The notes beneath the pieces are model-generated. The model was not told where the DNA came from and did not search any database. It saw only the letters and a list, made by a program, of their open reading frames with translations. The translations under genes were made by a program, and so were the position numbers. This document shows, piece after piece, positions 13,137 through 24,732 of a DNA stretch of 64,000 nucleotides. Every line of letters begins with the position of its first letter. Position 1 is the stretch's first letter. Source of the DNA: Gnetum montanum (taxonomy: Eukaryota; Streptophyta; Gnetopsida; Gnetales; Gnetaceae); assembly GCA_015680685.1 (NCBI GenBank), contig MNCI01020774.1, forward strand, positions 1 to 64,000. Reading direction: 5' to 3'.

Positions 13137-13963
13137 TGATGAGCCATGATATCGCGTACGTGATATCACATACGCGATATCGCATCTGGCTCGTGATATC
13201 GTGTACGTGATATCATGTCCCATCTTATTATCTATAAATAAGAGGTAGCTTCCTTTGTTTTAGGTACTTAGACTTAGACCCTTAGCCAAACTATAGTAGT
13301 TTTACCATTCTAGAGTTAGAATAATTTCCATGTGCCTGCAGTAGGAGTCCTAAAGTGAACAGATCTTTATTCAAGCAAATTGTACCTAAGCACACATTTT
13401 TGTATGACAATAAAGATGAACTTTATGATAAACTTTGTAGCATACGAACTAAGCTAAATAGTAATTAATTATTGTTAAATGTTTAAATTATTTCCTAGTT
13501 AATTAATCTCTCTCAACCCTTGACTCTCCTAGTTAAGTACACTTAGTATGACCGCTTCAAGAATGTGTGTAGTGCTTGGTAACCTAGTAACGACTAGCCT
13601 TTGGTAATCCCAACAATGTTGCACTGGTTCAAGATGTGTGCGGCAAGTGGGAATGGATACTGATGTTAGGAAAAATTAGAACTTAGTTAGTAAATAGTTA
13701 ATATAAGTTAGTCACTTAGTTCTCTTCACCTTTCCCTATTAGTGTAAATACATTAAAAAGATAAAAGCTATAAAAATCACATACCTCAAGCTTACTTAAC
13801 CATACAAGCGTGACAATACAAGTAAGTTTGGGAAGACAACGATTGATTAACCTTAAGTGTTCCATAAAGGTGCGTAAGCACTTAGTCCTTGGAGTTCAAC
13901 TGGATCATGCGTGAAATGCTCATATTCGTATGGTTGAGTGTAGGGGTACTTTGCCACTCATCA
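13137..13963 (+). repeat. 3' LTR of element A
   Basis: 827 bp, TGATGAGCC to CACTCATCA, collinear with 4,096-4,889. It is 33 bp longer than the 5' LTR, exactly the difference between the two palindromic arrays (67 versus 34 bp). TATAAATA lies at 13,233-13,240. Confidence 0.93.
13148..13214 (+). repeat. EcoRV-like palindromic array in the 3' LTR (5 sites)
   Basis: Five GATATC sites in 67 bp, arranged partly as 20-bp palindromes of the form GATATCgcgtacgtGATATC. The spacers are CG-rich in an otherwise AT-rich LTR. The array lies immediately upstream of the TATA box. Confidence 0.9.
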
Positions 13964-16221
13964 CATATGATCTAAGGTTGCCATTTTGAACTCTTTACCA
14001 CTAGCAAATCGTCTCATTATTTTACTAATAGGATAATATAAAAATATATGCATCTTAACATAATGAGACAACTTATGTTTAAATGATGTGAAAAAATTAT
14101 AGTAATCCTCTAGATGTATGTTATAGATCTTGCATACATTCCTATAGACTATCAAGTTATTAATATTAGTAAAAAATATTTTAAAATTGATTAGGAAGAG
14201 TTTTATGCTAGGAAAATCAAATTATTCTCATAATATTTAGAAGAAACCACATGTCTCAATCATAACTTGAACTCACAGCTTATTGACTTGACAAATCAAT
14301 ACAATTATTAATCCACTTAAAATATCATTAGTTATTAGAAAATTAATAATAATAAATATGAAAAAAAATTCAATGATCTTGAAAATATTTATGAATTTCT
14401 TGATAAGTCCATAAGAATCATTGTAAACATGAATTCTCTATGTTGATACATCTATATTAGCATTAAACTTCATTGATTAAAGAAATTTTTATTTTGAATT
14501 ATAATGACTTGCATGGGAGTTTCATCTAGCATTACTAGTTACCATAAGCACCATTCCTTTTCTTCTTAAGAGGAGTTTAGGAATAGGTATTTTATCTTAG
14601 GAAGTTAATCTATGAGACACACCTTAATTAAATTGTCTTACCTATATTTCTAAATTATTTAAAATGCATGTGTTTTATTATCTTTTACTATGTTTAATTA
14701 ATTTTCATTGCATGATGGATTCCGATTTGTATTATACAAGATGTAATTTTTGACTTGATATGTTCTTGAACATTCTTGGCTATAAGTTGATATTGTTGAT
14801 GTGTAATTAACTTTGAGTTTACTTTGTAAGGATTCCTATTAGTATTGAGTGATGTTAAGGTGGTACCATTATATATCCTATTAGAACCCAAGGTTCAAAG
14901 ATTGATCATAGTAGTTGTCTACAAAAGATGACAATTGGTGATTTTACATGACAAGGACAACTAGCAAAGAACATCATCTAGTGGATAGGTGAGAGCACAT
15001 GATGATGGTTAGAAATTTGTGAAGGTAAAATTTTGAAAGCTATGGTACAACTCAAGGAAATCAATGAAGTATTTCCTACCTTGTTGGCTAAATGTAATAA
15101 AATCAACAAGATTTAAGAATTAGTTAATTCTATTAAGATGTAATTTCTTAAAGACTTGAGTTTGAAGATAAAATACAAGTTTAGGATATCTTAATGTTAG
15201 TATTTGTATGATTAATTGAACTATTTTTTCAAAAGTTTTGAAGATATTCACAAAGAAGTTCAAGAACTAAAAACTCAAATCCATGCCTAAGAAGATTATA
15301 TATAAGTTAAAAACTTAACTAGCTCACTAAACAAAAGCTTTAACAAATGATTATATGGAGGCTATATTTAAAACATTACAACTCTTAAATTTTGAACAAA
15401 GAAACATAAAACTTATATAATTAATGTTTTTCTCTATGAAACTAAGGAATACTTAGAATCTCATGGTTATCCACATGATGAAAGGATTCAAGTTGGAACA
15501 GTGAGATCTTAGCTTAGTAGGAAGAGTCTTGGCATAGAAATCCTAGGTCATAGGTTCAATTGCAGTGGACAACATTGATTTATGGATTACAAAAAATTTG
15601 TAATAAGAATTTTGAAACTTCTTTGTCTCATAGATCCACGAGGGTATTAGTGGATAAATGTAAAAAGTTAGTTTTAATTTCAATTAAGAGATGTTAATTA
15701 AAAATTTCCAAATACAAGATTCTAGTAGGTGAGTATGCACTAGGCTAGAATTCACAACTTACATTGAAAGAGTGAAAGACTATATTCAAAAGAGTAGCAT
15801 TAGATATTATTAAGAATCTTTGATATGAGTTAAATGAAAGAAAAAATACTAGTTATTTCTCAATGACTTTAAGTTTTGGATTTAATATGAGCTTCTTACT
15901 CTAAAGATGAAAGATTATAAAGAGAAAATATAGGTTGCAAGGACTTTTATGCACCTATGACCCAAAAGAACTAATAAGGAGGTTTAAGGATCACATAGAG
16001 GAAAATAAGGAAACTAGAAATAAATCAATAGGTGTTAACTTATAGAAGGATCAATGAACTTCTATGATCTTTGGCATGCATCCAATCTCCTCACTTAGAA
16101 ATTTTGAAAGAAAAATGTTTCAATTGGACCAAATTATTTTAATAGAAAAAATGTCATTATTCATAGGGCTAAGGAGTTTATCCTTCAAAGAATTCAAATG
16201 TACAATAATTCATTTAGTAGG
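13964..16221. other. Unassigned AT-rich DNA between elements A and B
   Basis: It continues the pre-insertion target of element A. Two minus-strand open stretches (13,961-14,155 and 14,694-14,891) show no recognisable motif. The only structured item is the tRNA-like repeat at 15.5 kb. The rest is probably decayed transposon DNA. Confidence 0.45.
15501..15690 (+). repeat. Candidate tRNA-derived SINE or tRNA relic
   Basis: An A-box-like TAGCTTAGTAGG (15,510-15,521) is followed about 31 bp later by a B-box-like GGTTCAATTGC (15,553-15,563), the spacing of an RNA polymerase III promoter. The D-arm can pair (TCTT with AAGA), but the anticodon arm does not fold well, so it is not a working tRNA. The downstream ~110 bp could be the SINE body. 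No clear target duplication or poly-A tail was found. Confidence 0.4.
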
Positions 16222-17063
16222 TGATGAAATGTAAATAAACTAGCTATATCAATGAGTATGCAATTACCTAGCCTTGTCAATGCTTATGTGTCAATGCATC
16301 CTTTGATGCTTAGCTGTATATGTGTTCATATGATCTAGTCCTTTGCCTATATATGTGCACATACCACCTACATTTATGATACCTTGGATTTTTCTATTAG
16401 CAAATCTTTGATAGTTTATTTTGTAGAAGTTAAAATTTTTTCTCTTTAAGTGCCTATAGTGTGGATTGAGTTAATTGAATAGAGTTTTATTCAAATGCAT
16501 GATGCACTTGGACACTTTTGCATGTCAATAATAAAATCAAAATTGATTCCTTCTATTGCAACACTTAGATTAACACTTAGTTTATTTTTAGGACTTTACT
16601 TTCCAGCATTTTGAAATTTAATGTTTTTTTTGTAATAATGTGACTACAATTACTTCAAACATAATATATTAATTCTTGATAATCCCACTGGTGAGTACTT
16701 GGTACATTCAACAATAAGCAACTGGTAACCCAAAAATATTAATATAATTTTAGGATGGGAATAGAATGTGGGAGTGAAAGATCTATGCTTAGGATATAGT
16801 TAGTTAATATTTTAATATCTCAATGGCTTTATTGTTTAAATACTTATGCCCTAATCACACTTAACAATACTAATTGAACCAACATAATTAGTGATTGGGA
16901 AGACAAAAACTAGCAACACAATTAGTGATCGGAAAGATAATGATTGACAACTTAACACTTATATAAAATATAATGCTAGTCCAAAGTCCATAGAATTCAA
17001 TCAGATTATGTGTGAACACTTGTGATTCATATAGCTAGGTGTAGGGAACTCTCATAACTCATA
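16222..17063 (+). repeat. 5' LTR of element B (approximate)
   Basis: About 842 bp ending AACTCATA just before the PBS. Parts resemble the A-family LTR (the TGGTAACCC stretch, the tract ending AGGTGTAGGGA, the GATTGGGAAGACA motif), but divergence is large. It has no EcoRV-like array. Confidence 0.6.
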
Positions 17064-17065
17064 CT

Positions 17066-17083
17066 TAGCATTGTTGCTAGGGA
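17066..17083 (+). other. Primer-binding site of element B, tRNA-Asp type
   Basis: TAGCATTGTTGCTAGGGA differs from the usual Athila PBS (TGGCGCCGTTGC...) by transitions at several positions. It lies at the expected place after the LTR. Confidence 0.7.
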
Positions 17084-17169
17084 ACATTGTGCACTAAGTA
17101 TTTTAGATAACTAAATTATATAAAGATTTTTGTAGGATCATAATGATCCATTATAAGAGAAATAATAAC

Positions 17170-19100
17170 ATTTTATTCAAGGAACACTTAAAAATAAACT
17201 AAGGAATGACTTCTTCTCATAGGGTTGATTCCCTACCTATGGATAATAGAACAAGGAATACTCTAGAGGAGGTATCCTAATAACTCAATGTTTTTTACAC
17301 ACATTTGAATTCTTATTATTAGGACTTTATGTTTATTTTTCATCAAGATGAACAAATACTATTGAGTGACCTTGAGGGAAATATAGTGTTGCCCTCTAAT
17401 CATGTTATTTTATCAATGTTCATGGTAGCACATGCAAAGCTAGGGCTTGAAGTAGCAACCTTAGAGTACTAAGTGGCTAATAATCTCTTTAAAGATTACA
17501 AATTGATGGATGCCTAACTTTGAAAGGAACTCATGAAGGTTCACCATGATGCCTCCAAGAACAAAGAGGTTTTGATCTCACTAACATTGCAATTAGATAA
17601 GGAGGACATTAAATACCCATCAAGCCAATATTAACATAAAGTTCATTCTCCCTTTAGTGAAGATAACATGACTCATCAATGATTATGTTAAACCATGGAA
17701 ATCAATCAAAGCAAGGAGAGAGGTAGACCTAGAACTAGAGGTACTTCAAGACCAAGGTCTACTAACCAATCAAAAACAAAATAACCAAGGAACCAAAGAA
17801 GGAGAACAAGCTAACATAACTCTCCTAGATTTTCATCTTCACCTTTTTCTTCATCATCAAGCTTTGATGAGGGAAAATATGACCATGATCAAAGGGAAAA
17901 TTATTGTAGATAAGGTAAAGATGACTAAAGATTCCATTATAGAGATGGAAGAAGGGAACATAGACAAGAACAAGAAGAAGAGGAACATCATCAAGAGAGA
18001 ATATGTAGTAGGCCACACCAAAGGAGAGATGAAAAAGATGCATACAATGAATAATTTATTACTAATAGAAGCATTATCAACATTTAATAGGTAGTTCACA
18101 TTTCTACCAAGAATTAGAGAAATAACCAAATTAAATGAATAAACATGAAAAACATTCCTATGTTTGAAGAATATTACAATCTTAATCCTCAACATCATTT
18201 ACAAGTCTTTCATGATGCTTGTGTCTTGCAAAATTTTGAAAATGATTGGCAAAATCTTAAACTTTTTCATAGGATACTCATTAAGGAAGCTAAAAGTTGG
18301 TATTAGTCCTTAGAACCAAAATATATTCATAGATGGAATATGATATTGGAGTTGTTTAATGATAAGGGCTAGACATGCTCTAAAGTGTTTAACTTGAGAA
18401 AGAAAATTCAAGGATGGAAATAGGATAATCATAAATTCCTTGATGCAACCCTAGGAAGGTACTATTCCTTGTTTCATCAATGCTCAAGCCATGATTTTTT
18501 TTAAGGGAATAGCTTTACCACAGCATAGATGGAATAAAAAATAAAGCTACGAAAACTCTTGGGATTTATGCCTACAGAAGGCTATTAGAAATGAGAGCTC
18601 ACTATATACAAAGGATAATTGATCAAGTAGCAAGGAAAGAAATGAAATGAAAGAAAAGCGAAAGTGCAAAGGAGTACAAAAGGAACATATCCATCCACAA
18701 AGAGGAGGCTTATTTCTATAAACCTAATGAAGAGGCATCATTAAAGGAGGTTGTATAGAAAATAACCCTATTCAAAAATCTATTATTAAAATTTTGACTA
18801 ATGTAGATAAGATGTGGGGCTCTCTTGATGAAAAGTTCCAAAATAAGAATACTTAAGGTTATGGAGGAAAAGGCAAAACAAAGGATAACTAATATTAGGA
18901 ATAGAAGAAAGAAGGACATAGAAAAGAACTATTACCATGAAAAAGGTAAAGCTATAATAGTTGAGGAGGTTGTAAACTCTAATTTCAATCTTGAAGGATG
19001 TAATATATGCCAATATGAATATCCAAAGGGATTTTGCTTAACTTTTTCATAATTGCAAGACTTTAGGGTATATATCTTAAATCCAAAATTCATTAAAAAG
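17170..19100 (+). pseudogene. gag: Element B gag (broken)
   Basis: Several frames together align with element A gag. An Arg/Ser/Glu-rich N-terminal part spans about 17,700-18,090. The capsid core near 18,150-18,360 reads FEEYYNLNPQHHLQVF, then LKLFHRIL, a Trp-Tyr, then a stop where A has Gln, then RWNMILELFNDKG. The acidic C-terminal part at 18,830-19,050 matches the A region ending CEIYQYDHPKG (here CNICQYEYPKG). Many stops and several frameshifts; clearly not functional. Confidence 0.75.
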
Positions 19101-19639
19101 CAACCACCCAAGAGGTTATCTTATCCTTAAGACAAGTACAAGTTGCAGTTCCACAACAACAGTACTATCTAAGTGGAATTCCACTTCAACCTCAAGACTA
19201 CTATCAGTAGTGATATAATTTCACAACAATGAATGATGCCACCACGAAGCCAATAGTACTCTTACAAATAACCATATTCTCACAATAATTATGTCAAATA
19301 CCTATGTTACCAAGTGGTTCCACTATCCATACATTTGTCCATTACTAATATCCTTTAAAGTATCATAAATCTATCACCCCACGAGATAAATATTCCTTCA
19401 CATATACTCCTTAACACCCATAATACCAAGTACAACATGCCTCCATACCTTTACCACTTGCACTACTTGTGCAAGTTGAAATACCTATATAGTCCCAAGA
19501 ATAGAATGCTGCAAGAGTCATAAACATGAAGGTGGATGAAAATTCAAGTCGTTCTAAGTGTAAACTATGGAAGAGATCATACTTTTAGCCTAACAATCTA
19601 CCAAAACCATCACAAGAATTTGTGGTTGTGGAATCCTCT

Positions 19640-22498
19640 TAAATTGCACTTGATTTGTCTATCAAGCCACCTTCAAACTAAAGAGTCCAAATTATCCAAA
19701 TTGTCATGCCAATCCATGCAGTTATAGATTTTATTAAGTCAAGTCACCTTCCCAAGAAAAGAACTAATCTTGGAAGTCCCTTGATTTATTTGTAGATTGT
19801 AAAAAATGAACCATGCAAGACTCTACTAGACTTCAGGTTTGAGAAAAATTTTATTTCATAAAAATGTATAAAACATGGAACCTACATTCACTAAAGAGAT
19901 GCATCATCAAGTTAGAGATTGCAAACTAACCTATCATTGTCTCATTGGAATTAGTGGAAGACATTGTAACTACCATTAGTAGTTGGTCATATCTAATAGA
20001 TTTTCTAGTCATCCATGTTGACAATTGTAAGGGGGACTTCCCTATAATTGTAAAAATAGCTTGGATAATCACCATTGATGCCAAGTTAGGAATTAGAGAC
20101 CTTTCCTCGGAAATTTTCAAGAAAAATTAATTTGCAAAGATAGAGAAGAAGTACCATGCATCATGCATAATGACAAAAGGTTCAACTGCATGCAAAAAAT
20201 ATGGGCAATCAGAAGCAAGACCATCCCAACATGCAAAACATGTGTCAAATCAACAAGTATTTAAAGGTGCATGTACATAATAATCAAAAAATAGGAAGAA
20301 ACCCAGTGATAGACAATAGAAAATAGGTCCAATTTCATCATCTACATAGAATCAACAAAGATCCTCATAAGTGCTTACATTGAAAAGATGGATAAAATGA
20401 AGCAAATCAAGTACAACCTCTAAAATACAAAGAATTGAAACAAAACAAAAGTAGATTAAGAAGAGTTGAAAGTTTTGGAAACCTCTAAACTAGAGCCCTT
20501 ACAATTTAAAAGCTTAACAAAATCTTTAGAATATGTGTTCCTAAATAATGAAAAGTCAGAAATCATTAATGACTAGCTTACTAAGGATCAAAAAGAGAAG
20601 TTGTTAAAAGTAGTCACCTAATAGATTTTCCTTAGTCATATGATGAGATAACAAGGATAGATCCATACATATGTTAGCATAGGATCTATATAGATTTCTT
20701 CATTAAGCTTAAGCGATAGCCACAAAGGAGATTAAACAAAATTAAAATAAGTTTTTAGAAAAGGATGTAGAAAAATTCCTCAAAGCTAGATTTATCTATT
20801 ATGTTCAAAGTTGGACTTATCTATTATGTGATAGATAGTAAGTGGGTAAGTTCACTTATCATTATACCTAAGAAATGTGGGCAATGGAGAGTCTACATAG
20901 ATTTTACATTATTGAATATTACTTTCAAGGATCATTTTTTCTTATCATTTGTGGACCAAGTATTGGACACCATTGTAGGGTAGAAGTATTACAATTTTCT
21001 GGATGCATATAGTGGTATAATCAAATTCAAAACACTTTAGAAGACCAGGCTAGAAAAATTTTCATAATTCCTTGGGAGACTTTTGCATACAAAAAGATAT
21101 CCTTTGGTTTGTATAATGCTCCTATTACTTTCCAATACCTAATCCTTAGCATCTTTTGGTAGTAAATTGGTAGTGGTATAGAGGCCATTATGGATGACTT
21201 TTCTATCTATGGTGTGGCTTTTTGATAAGCACCAGATCATCTTGAGTAGGTTCTAAGAAGATGTATGAAAATAAACCTTAAGCTCAACTAATAGAAAAGG
21301 CTATTGATGGTCTAGGAGGACACTGTCTTGGGGCATCAAATTTTAGTAAAAGACATTGAGGTAAATATTGAAAAGATTAAGGTCATTCAAGAAATTACCA
21401 AACAATCATAAACAATCAAAGATATGAGGTCATTCCTTGAACACATTAGTTATTACAAGAGATTCAATAATTTTTTTTGAAAAAATGTCAAATTGTTGGT
21501 GAAACTTACTAAGAAGGATGTATCATTTGAATTGGTCAAGAGATGTAAATAGGTATTCCAAATCTTGAAATAGAAGCTTATGGATATACCAATTCTATTA
21601 GCACCAGATTAGTCCAAATCATTTTACATCATGACAGATGCATCCAATTCTACCTTTGGGTCAGTACTCACATAGATGAATAATAAAAAACATCCATACT
21701 ATATTCACTATATGAGCAAAAGAATTACAGATGCACAACTTAACTACACCATAATAGAGAATGAGCTAATGATAATGGTGTATGATTCTGATAAATTTAA
21801 ACACTATGTGCTTAGGTATCCTATCTTTTTGTACACTAATCATAGTGTTATCCACTTTCTAATGAATAAACCAGTGGTTAGTCCCCATATGATATGATCT
21901 CTTGTGATTTTACAAGAATTTAATCTAACAATGATTGATAGGAAGGAAACTAAAATTTAGTTAGAGATCATTTATCTCAGTTGAGATGAGGTAACAAGGT
22001 TGATGAGGAAATAAGACTAGAGTAGCTAAGGCCTTAACACAAAATCCCATGACCTGGTACAACAATTTCCTCTCTTATATACTCATACATGAGACTCTTT
22101 CCAAGTGGGACTGTAAGAGAAAGTAATAATTCCTCCATCAGATTAAGTACTACATGAAGATAGAGGGCAACATTTGCAAAATTTATGTAGATGACTTGGT
22201 GCAATGGTGCATCCCTAATGAAGATTAACCTAAAGTACTTTAAGAATCTCATGAAGGCCCTTGTAAGGGCCATTATGCTAGAAGGAGAATGATGATAAAA
22301 ACATTAATGCTAGGATATTTTTGACTCATGGTCTTCAAAGATATATACCATTTTTTCCATTTAGGTAAATGTTGTCAATGAGATGGAGGGATGACATATA
22401 GGATGAAAGGGCTCTAATAGAGAATTCATCCACTAGAGCCTTTTGATCTTTGGGACATTAACTTCATGAAACCCATCATCCCCATGTCTAATAGAAAT
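19640..22498 (+). pseudogene. pol: Element B pol, first part: PR, RT, RNase H and N-terminal integrase
   Basis: Protease remains lie at 19,740-20,130 and include the ELVEDIVTTISSWSYLIDF stretch that aligns with element A. RT spans 20,760-21,400 (SKWVSSLIIIPKK; FLSFVDQVLDTIVG). The catalytic loop near 21,185-21,200 reads IMDDFSIYG. RNase H spans 21,560-21,970 (KRITDAQLNYTIIENELM). The integrase zinc region begins near 22,240. The first catalytic Asp of integrase has become Asn (LWDINFMKP near 22,450). Coding stops at 22,498, where the Ogre TSD begins, and resumes in frame at 48,308. Confidence 0.8.
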
Positions 22499-22503
22499 TC
22501 TTA
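22499..22503. other. Left copy of Ogre target duplication (TCTTA)
   Basis: TCTTA at 22,499-22,503 is repeated exactly at 48,303-48,307. With one copy and the insert removed, the integrase frame of element B reads through without a break in alignment to element A. Confidence 0.9.
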
Positions 22504-24045
22504 TGTTGTAACTAAAAAATTTGATTGCTAGAAAATTGAAAGTCCTAGTGCAGAAACTTTAACCTTGAATCCCTAGGACCTCTAGAAAAAAGGAATTCAG
22601 GGTTCCTTGGATAGTCCAATAGATCACCTAGGGACTTATGGGATGGAAAAAAATAATGCAAAAATAAGAATGAAAATCTAAAATTAAAAAGAAAATGTAA
22701 ATTGCACACAAAACTAAAATCTTAAAACTTTATTAAAAGTAAAGAATGAGTTCAAGGGATGAGTACAAATGTTGCTCATGGAAGAGCAAAAGGGATGCAC
22801 TTGGATGGAATTTCAAATTCCTTTGAAGCCAATATAATCCACTTCATGAGTTGAATGCTTAGCCACTCCCAACGGTTTTGAACATCCTCTACTAGTAATC
22901 TAGATCTACAACGTTGGCTACTACTGAAGGGTTGAAAAGTGTGAGGATTTAGGCTACCAAGATTCTCAATGTTGGGAGTTGAGGATCCCAGGAGTGTAGT
23001 GTAGAAGCCCAAAGCTCACAAATCCAAAAGGGGTAAAAGGCGGTCACAAGGCTATAATGATCCCACATTGAGGGGGGTCTGAGAAGCTATGTTTTACTAG
23101 TGTGCAAGAGCTCTTAGATGCTAAAATTACCAAATTGCTCCAAACTTGCCAAAGTGTGCAAATGTAAAGGGTGTGTAACCTCAAAATGGTGTTTGATGGT
23201 AATTTTTATGGGTTTTTGAGCTATCAATTGGGCTAAAAATGGCTATAATTTGGTTGACTGATTAGCTACAAATTGTTGCAAATTTCTACCCTGAACAGGT
23301 GAGATGGACACCCAATTTGGGAGGTTACTATGTATGAAAAGTGCTAAACCCCCGTGGCCATTCCATTTACCATAAATAGTAATGAGGGCACATCATCTAT
23401 GCTGGAGGTAGATCTTCTACATTGGGCCTTCTGCCATCCTCAATAGAGTGTATGGCCAATGTTGTAGTGCATGGAATGTTGAAATCTTGTGCATGTGGCT
23501 TCTACATTAGGGGCATGCAATCTCCACCCTGGGTGTGCAATCTCCATGTTAGGCATGCAATCTTCATGCTAGGAATGAAGTCACCACGCTGGGCATGCAG
23601 TCTCCACATTGGAAGTGAAGTTTCCATGTTAAGCATAGATGCCACTATATCCTCCCATGTTGAGGTCTATCCTTCAATGATGAGAGTAGGTGATTCACAT
23701 CCCTTGATGCTTGCATTAGGTGAAATCTACCCCCTATAGGTGTTTCCAGTGTAGAAAAGTATATAGCCCCTATAAAACCCATCAAATTGCCAATTTTTTT
23801 CATCCCAAAAGGTATTTTTGATCCCTCGAAAACCAAATATAGATAGTGCATGACTTTTTCCACTTGGAGGATGAGGATTTTACCACTTATGAGGCATTTT
23901 TCAGCCCCAAAAGTATGAAATATGTGAGATTGCCCCTTATAGATTATAGTCTTCAAATTTACAATGAAGTTTTGTCTCAAGTTTCATGGGGCGAAGGCTA
24001 CATGATGAAAGATAGTTATAACATGCAAATTTTGGTGGTGTTTCA
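22504..24045 (-). repeat. Ogre 3' LTR (left on + strand)
   Basis: 1,542 bp. It matches 47,426-48,302 at both ends and has about 665 bp (roughly 23,075-23,735) missing from the other LTR. That extra part contains short imperfect repeats of about 27 bp built on GCATGCAATCTCCA (23,500-23,640). The second Ogre copy also has an intermediate segment, so the short LTR has lost sequence. Confidence 0.9.
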
Positions 24046-24062
24046 ATGGTCCCTCTTTGTTG
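24046..24062 (-). other. Ogre polypurine tract
   Basis: On the minus strand, CAAAGAGGGACCAT directly precedes the LTR start TGAAAC. The second copy has AAGAGGGGACAA at the same place (59,604-59,616). Confidence 0.75.
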
Positions 24063-24141
24063 TTGTTTAGAGGATTGACTCAAGAGCCATTGACAAAGAA
24101 CACAAAACACCACTATAGGTCCACCACTAATGTTTCCTCTC

Positions 24142-24713
24142 TATCACATCCCCATTCCCAAATAATGTTGTTGCCTAATGAAGATGAGGTCTCTTCATAA
24201 CAAGTATTATTTTCATTTTAAGAAGACCCAAAATGGTACTTGTGATTAAGACCCAAAAAGGCATGTTGTAATAACAGACATGTCTCTTAAGGTAACCTTT
24301 AGTGGTTTGACCTAAGGAATTTATACCTAGGGTTAGTGGTCGTGTCAGCATGGAGTGATGGAGCTAGTATAGGCAAGTCATGAGAAGCTAGGTGAAGAAG
24401 GATCAAAAGTGGACTGCCCATCCCTTCTAGTTGGGTTATAGGCCTAACTATGGTGGTAGTGCTAGATTAACTCTAAGGGATAGATACCAAAGGAAGAAAA
24501 TCCCAAGGAACACTCTCAAAACAAGGTCCAAATACACTATGACATATCAATAAAACATTCTTTTCTTTGTCTTTCTACATTTTTCCTATTATTTCCCTTA
24601 TACATAATTTTGAATATTGCATATATTTTGCATTTGGTATATTTTCTTCATACGCATATCTAATACATCATATATTTGATGTTTGCCATGACATCTAGGG
24701 ACAGGATGTCACA
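24142..24713 (+). repeat. 5' LTR of the EEP-carrying element
   Basis: 572 bp, TATCACATCC to GATGTCACA, collinear with 29,329-29,903. It contains an AATAAAA-type polyadenylation signal near 24,550. Confidence 0.92.
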
Positions 24714-24714
24714 A

Positions 24715-24732
24715 TTGGTATTAGAGCAAACC
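24715..24732 (+). other. Primer-binding site, initiator tRNA-Met type
   Basis: TTGGTATTAGAGCAAACC directly after the LTR. The core TGGTAT(C/T)AGAGC is the standard plant tRNA-iMet PBS with one C-to-T change. Confidence 0.85.

Larger units (their letters stand above)
4096..13963 (+). mobile_element. Full-length Athila-like Ty3/gypsy element (element A)
   Basis: This 9.87-kb element has two related LTRs beginning TGATGAG and ending ACTCATCA. A PBS of tRNA-Asp type follows the left LTR and a purine-rich tract precedes the right one. In between lies a single gag-PR-RT-RH-IN frame. The flanks are CCTAT (4,091-4,095) and CATAT (13,964-13,968), a 5-bp target duplication with one mismatch. The PBS type, a DSS-type protease motif, RT wording such as FLDGYSGYNQI and a long 3' untranslated part place it in or near the Athila lineage. 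No env-like ORF is evident. It is dead: more than 30 in-frame stops and two frameshifts. The same LTR family occurs as a solo LTR at 56.5-57.5 kb. Confidence 0.93.

Noticed and set aside
13961-14155. Minus-strand 64-codon ORF as a conserved gene fragment
   Set aside because: It spans the LTR edge of element A, so it is interrupted by the insertion junction, and no family motif was recognised.
23422-23739. 105-codon ORF in the Ogre LTR
   Set aside because: It arises from short tandem repeats inside an LTR and has no counterpart in the other LTRs.
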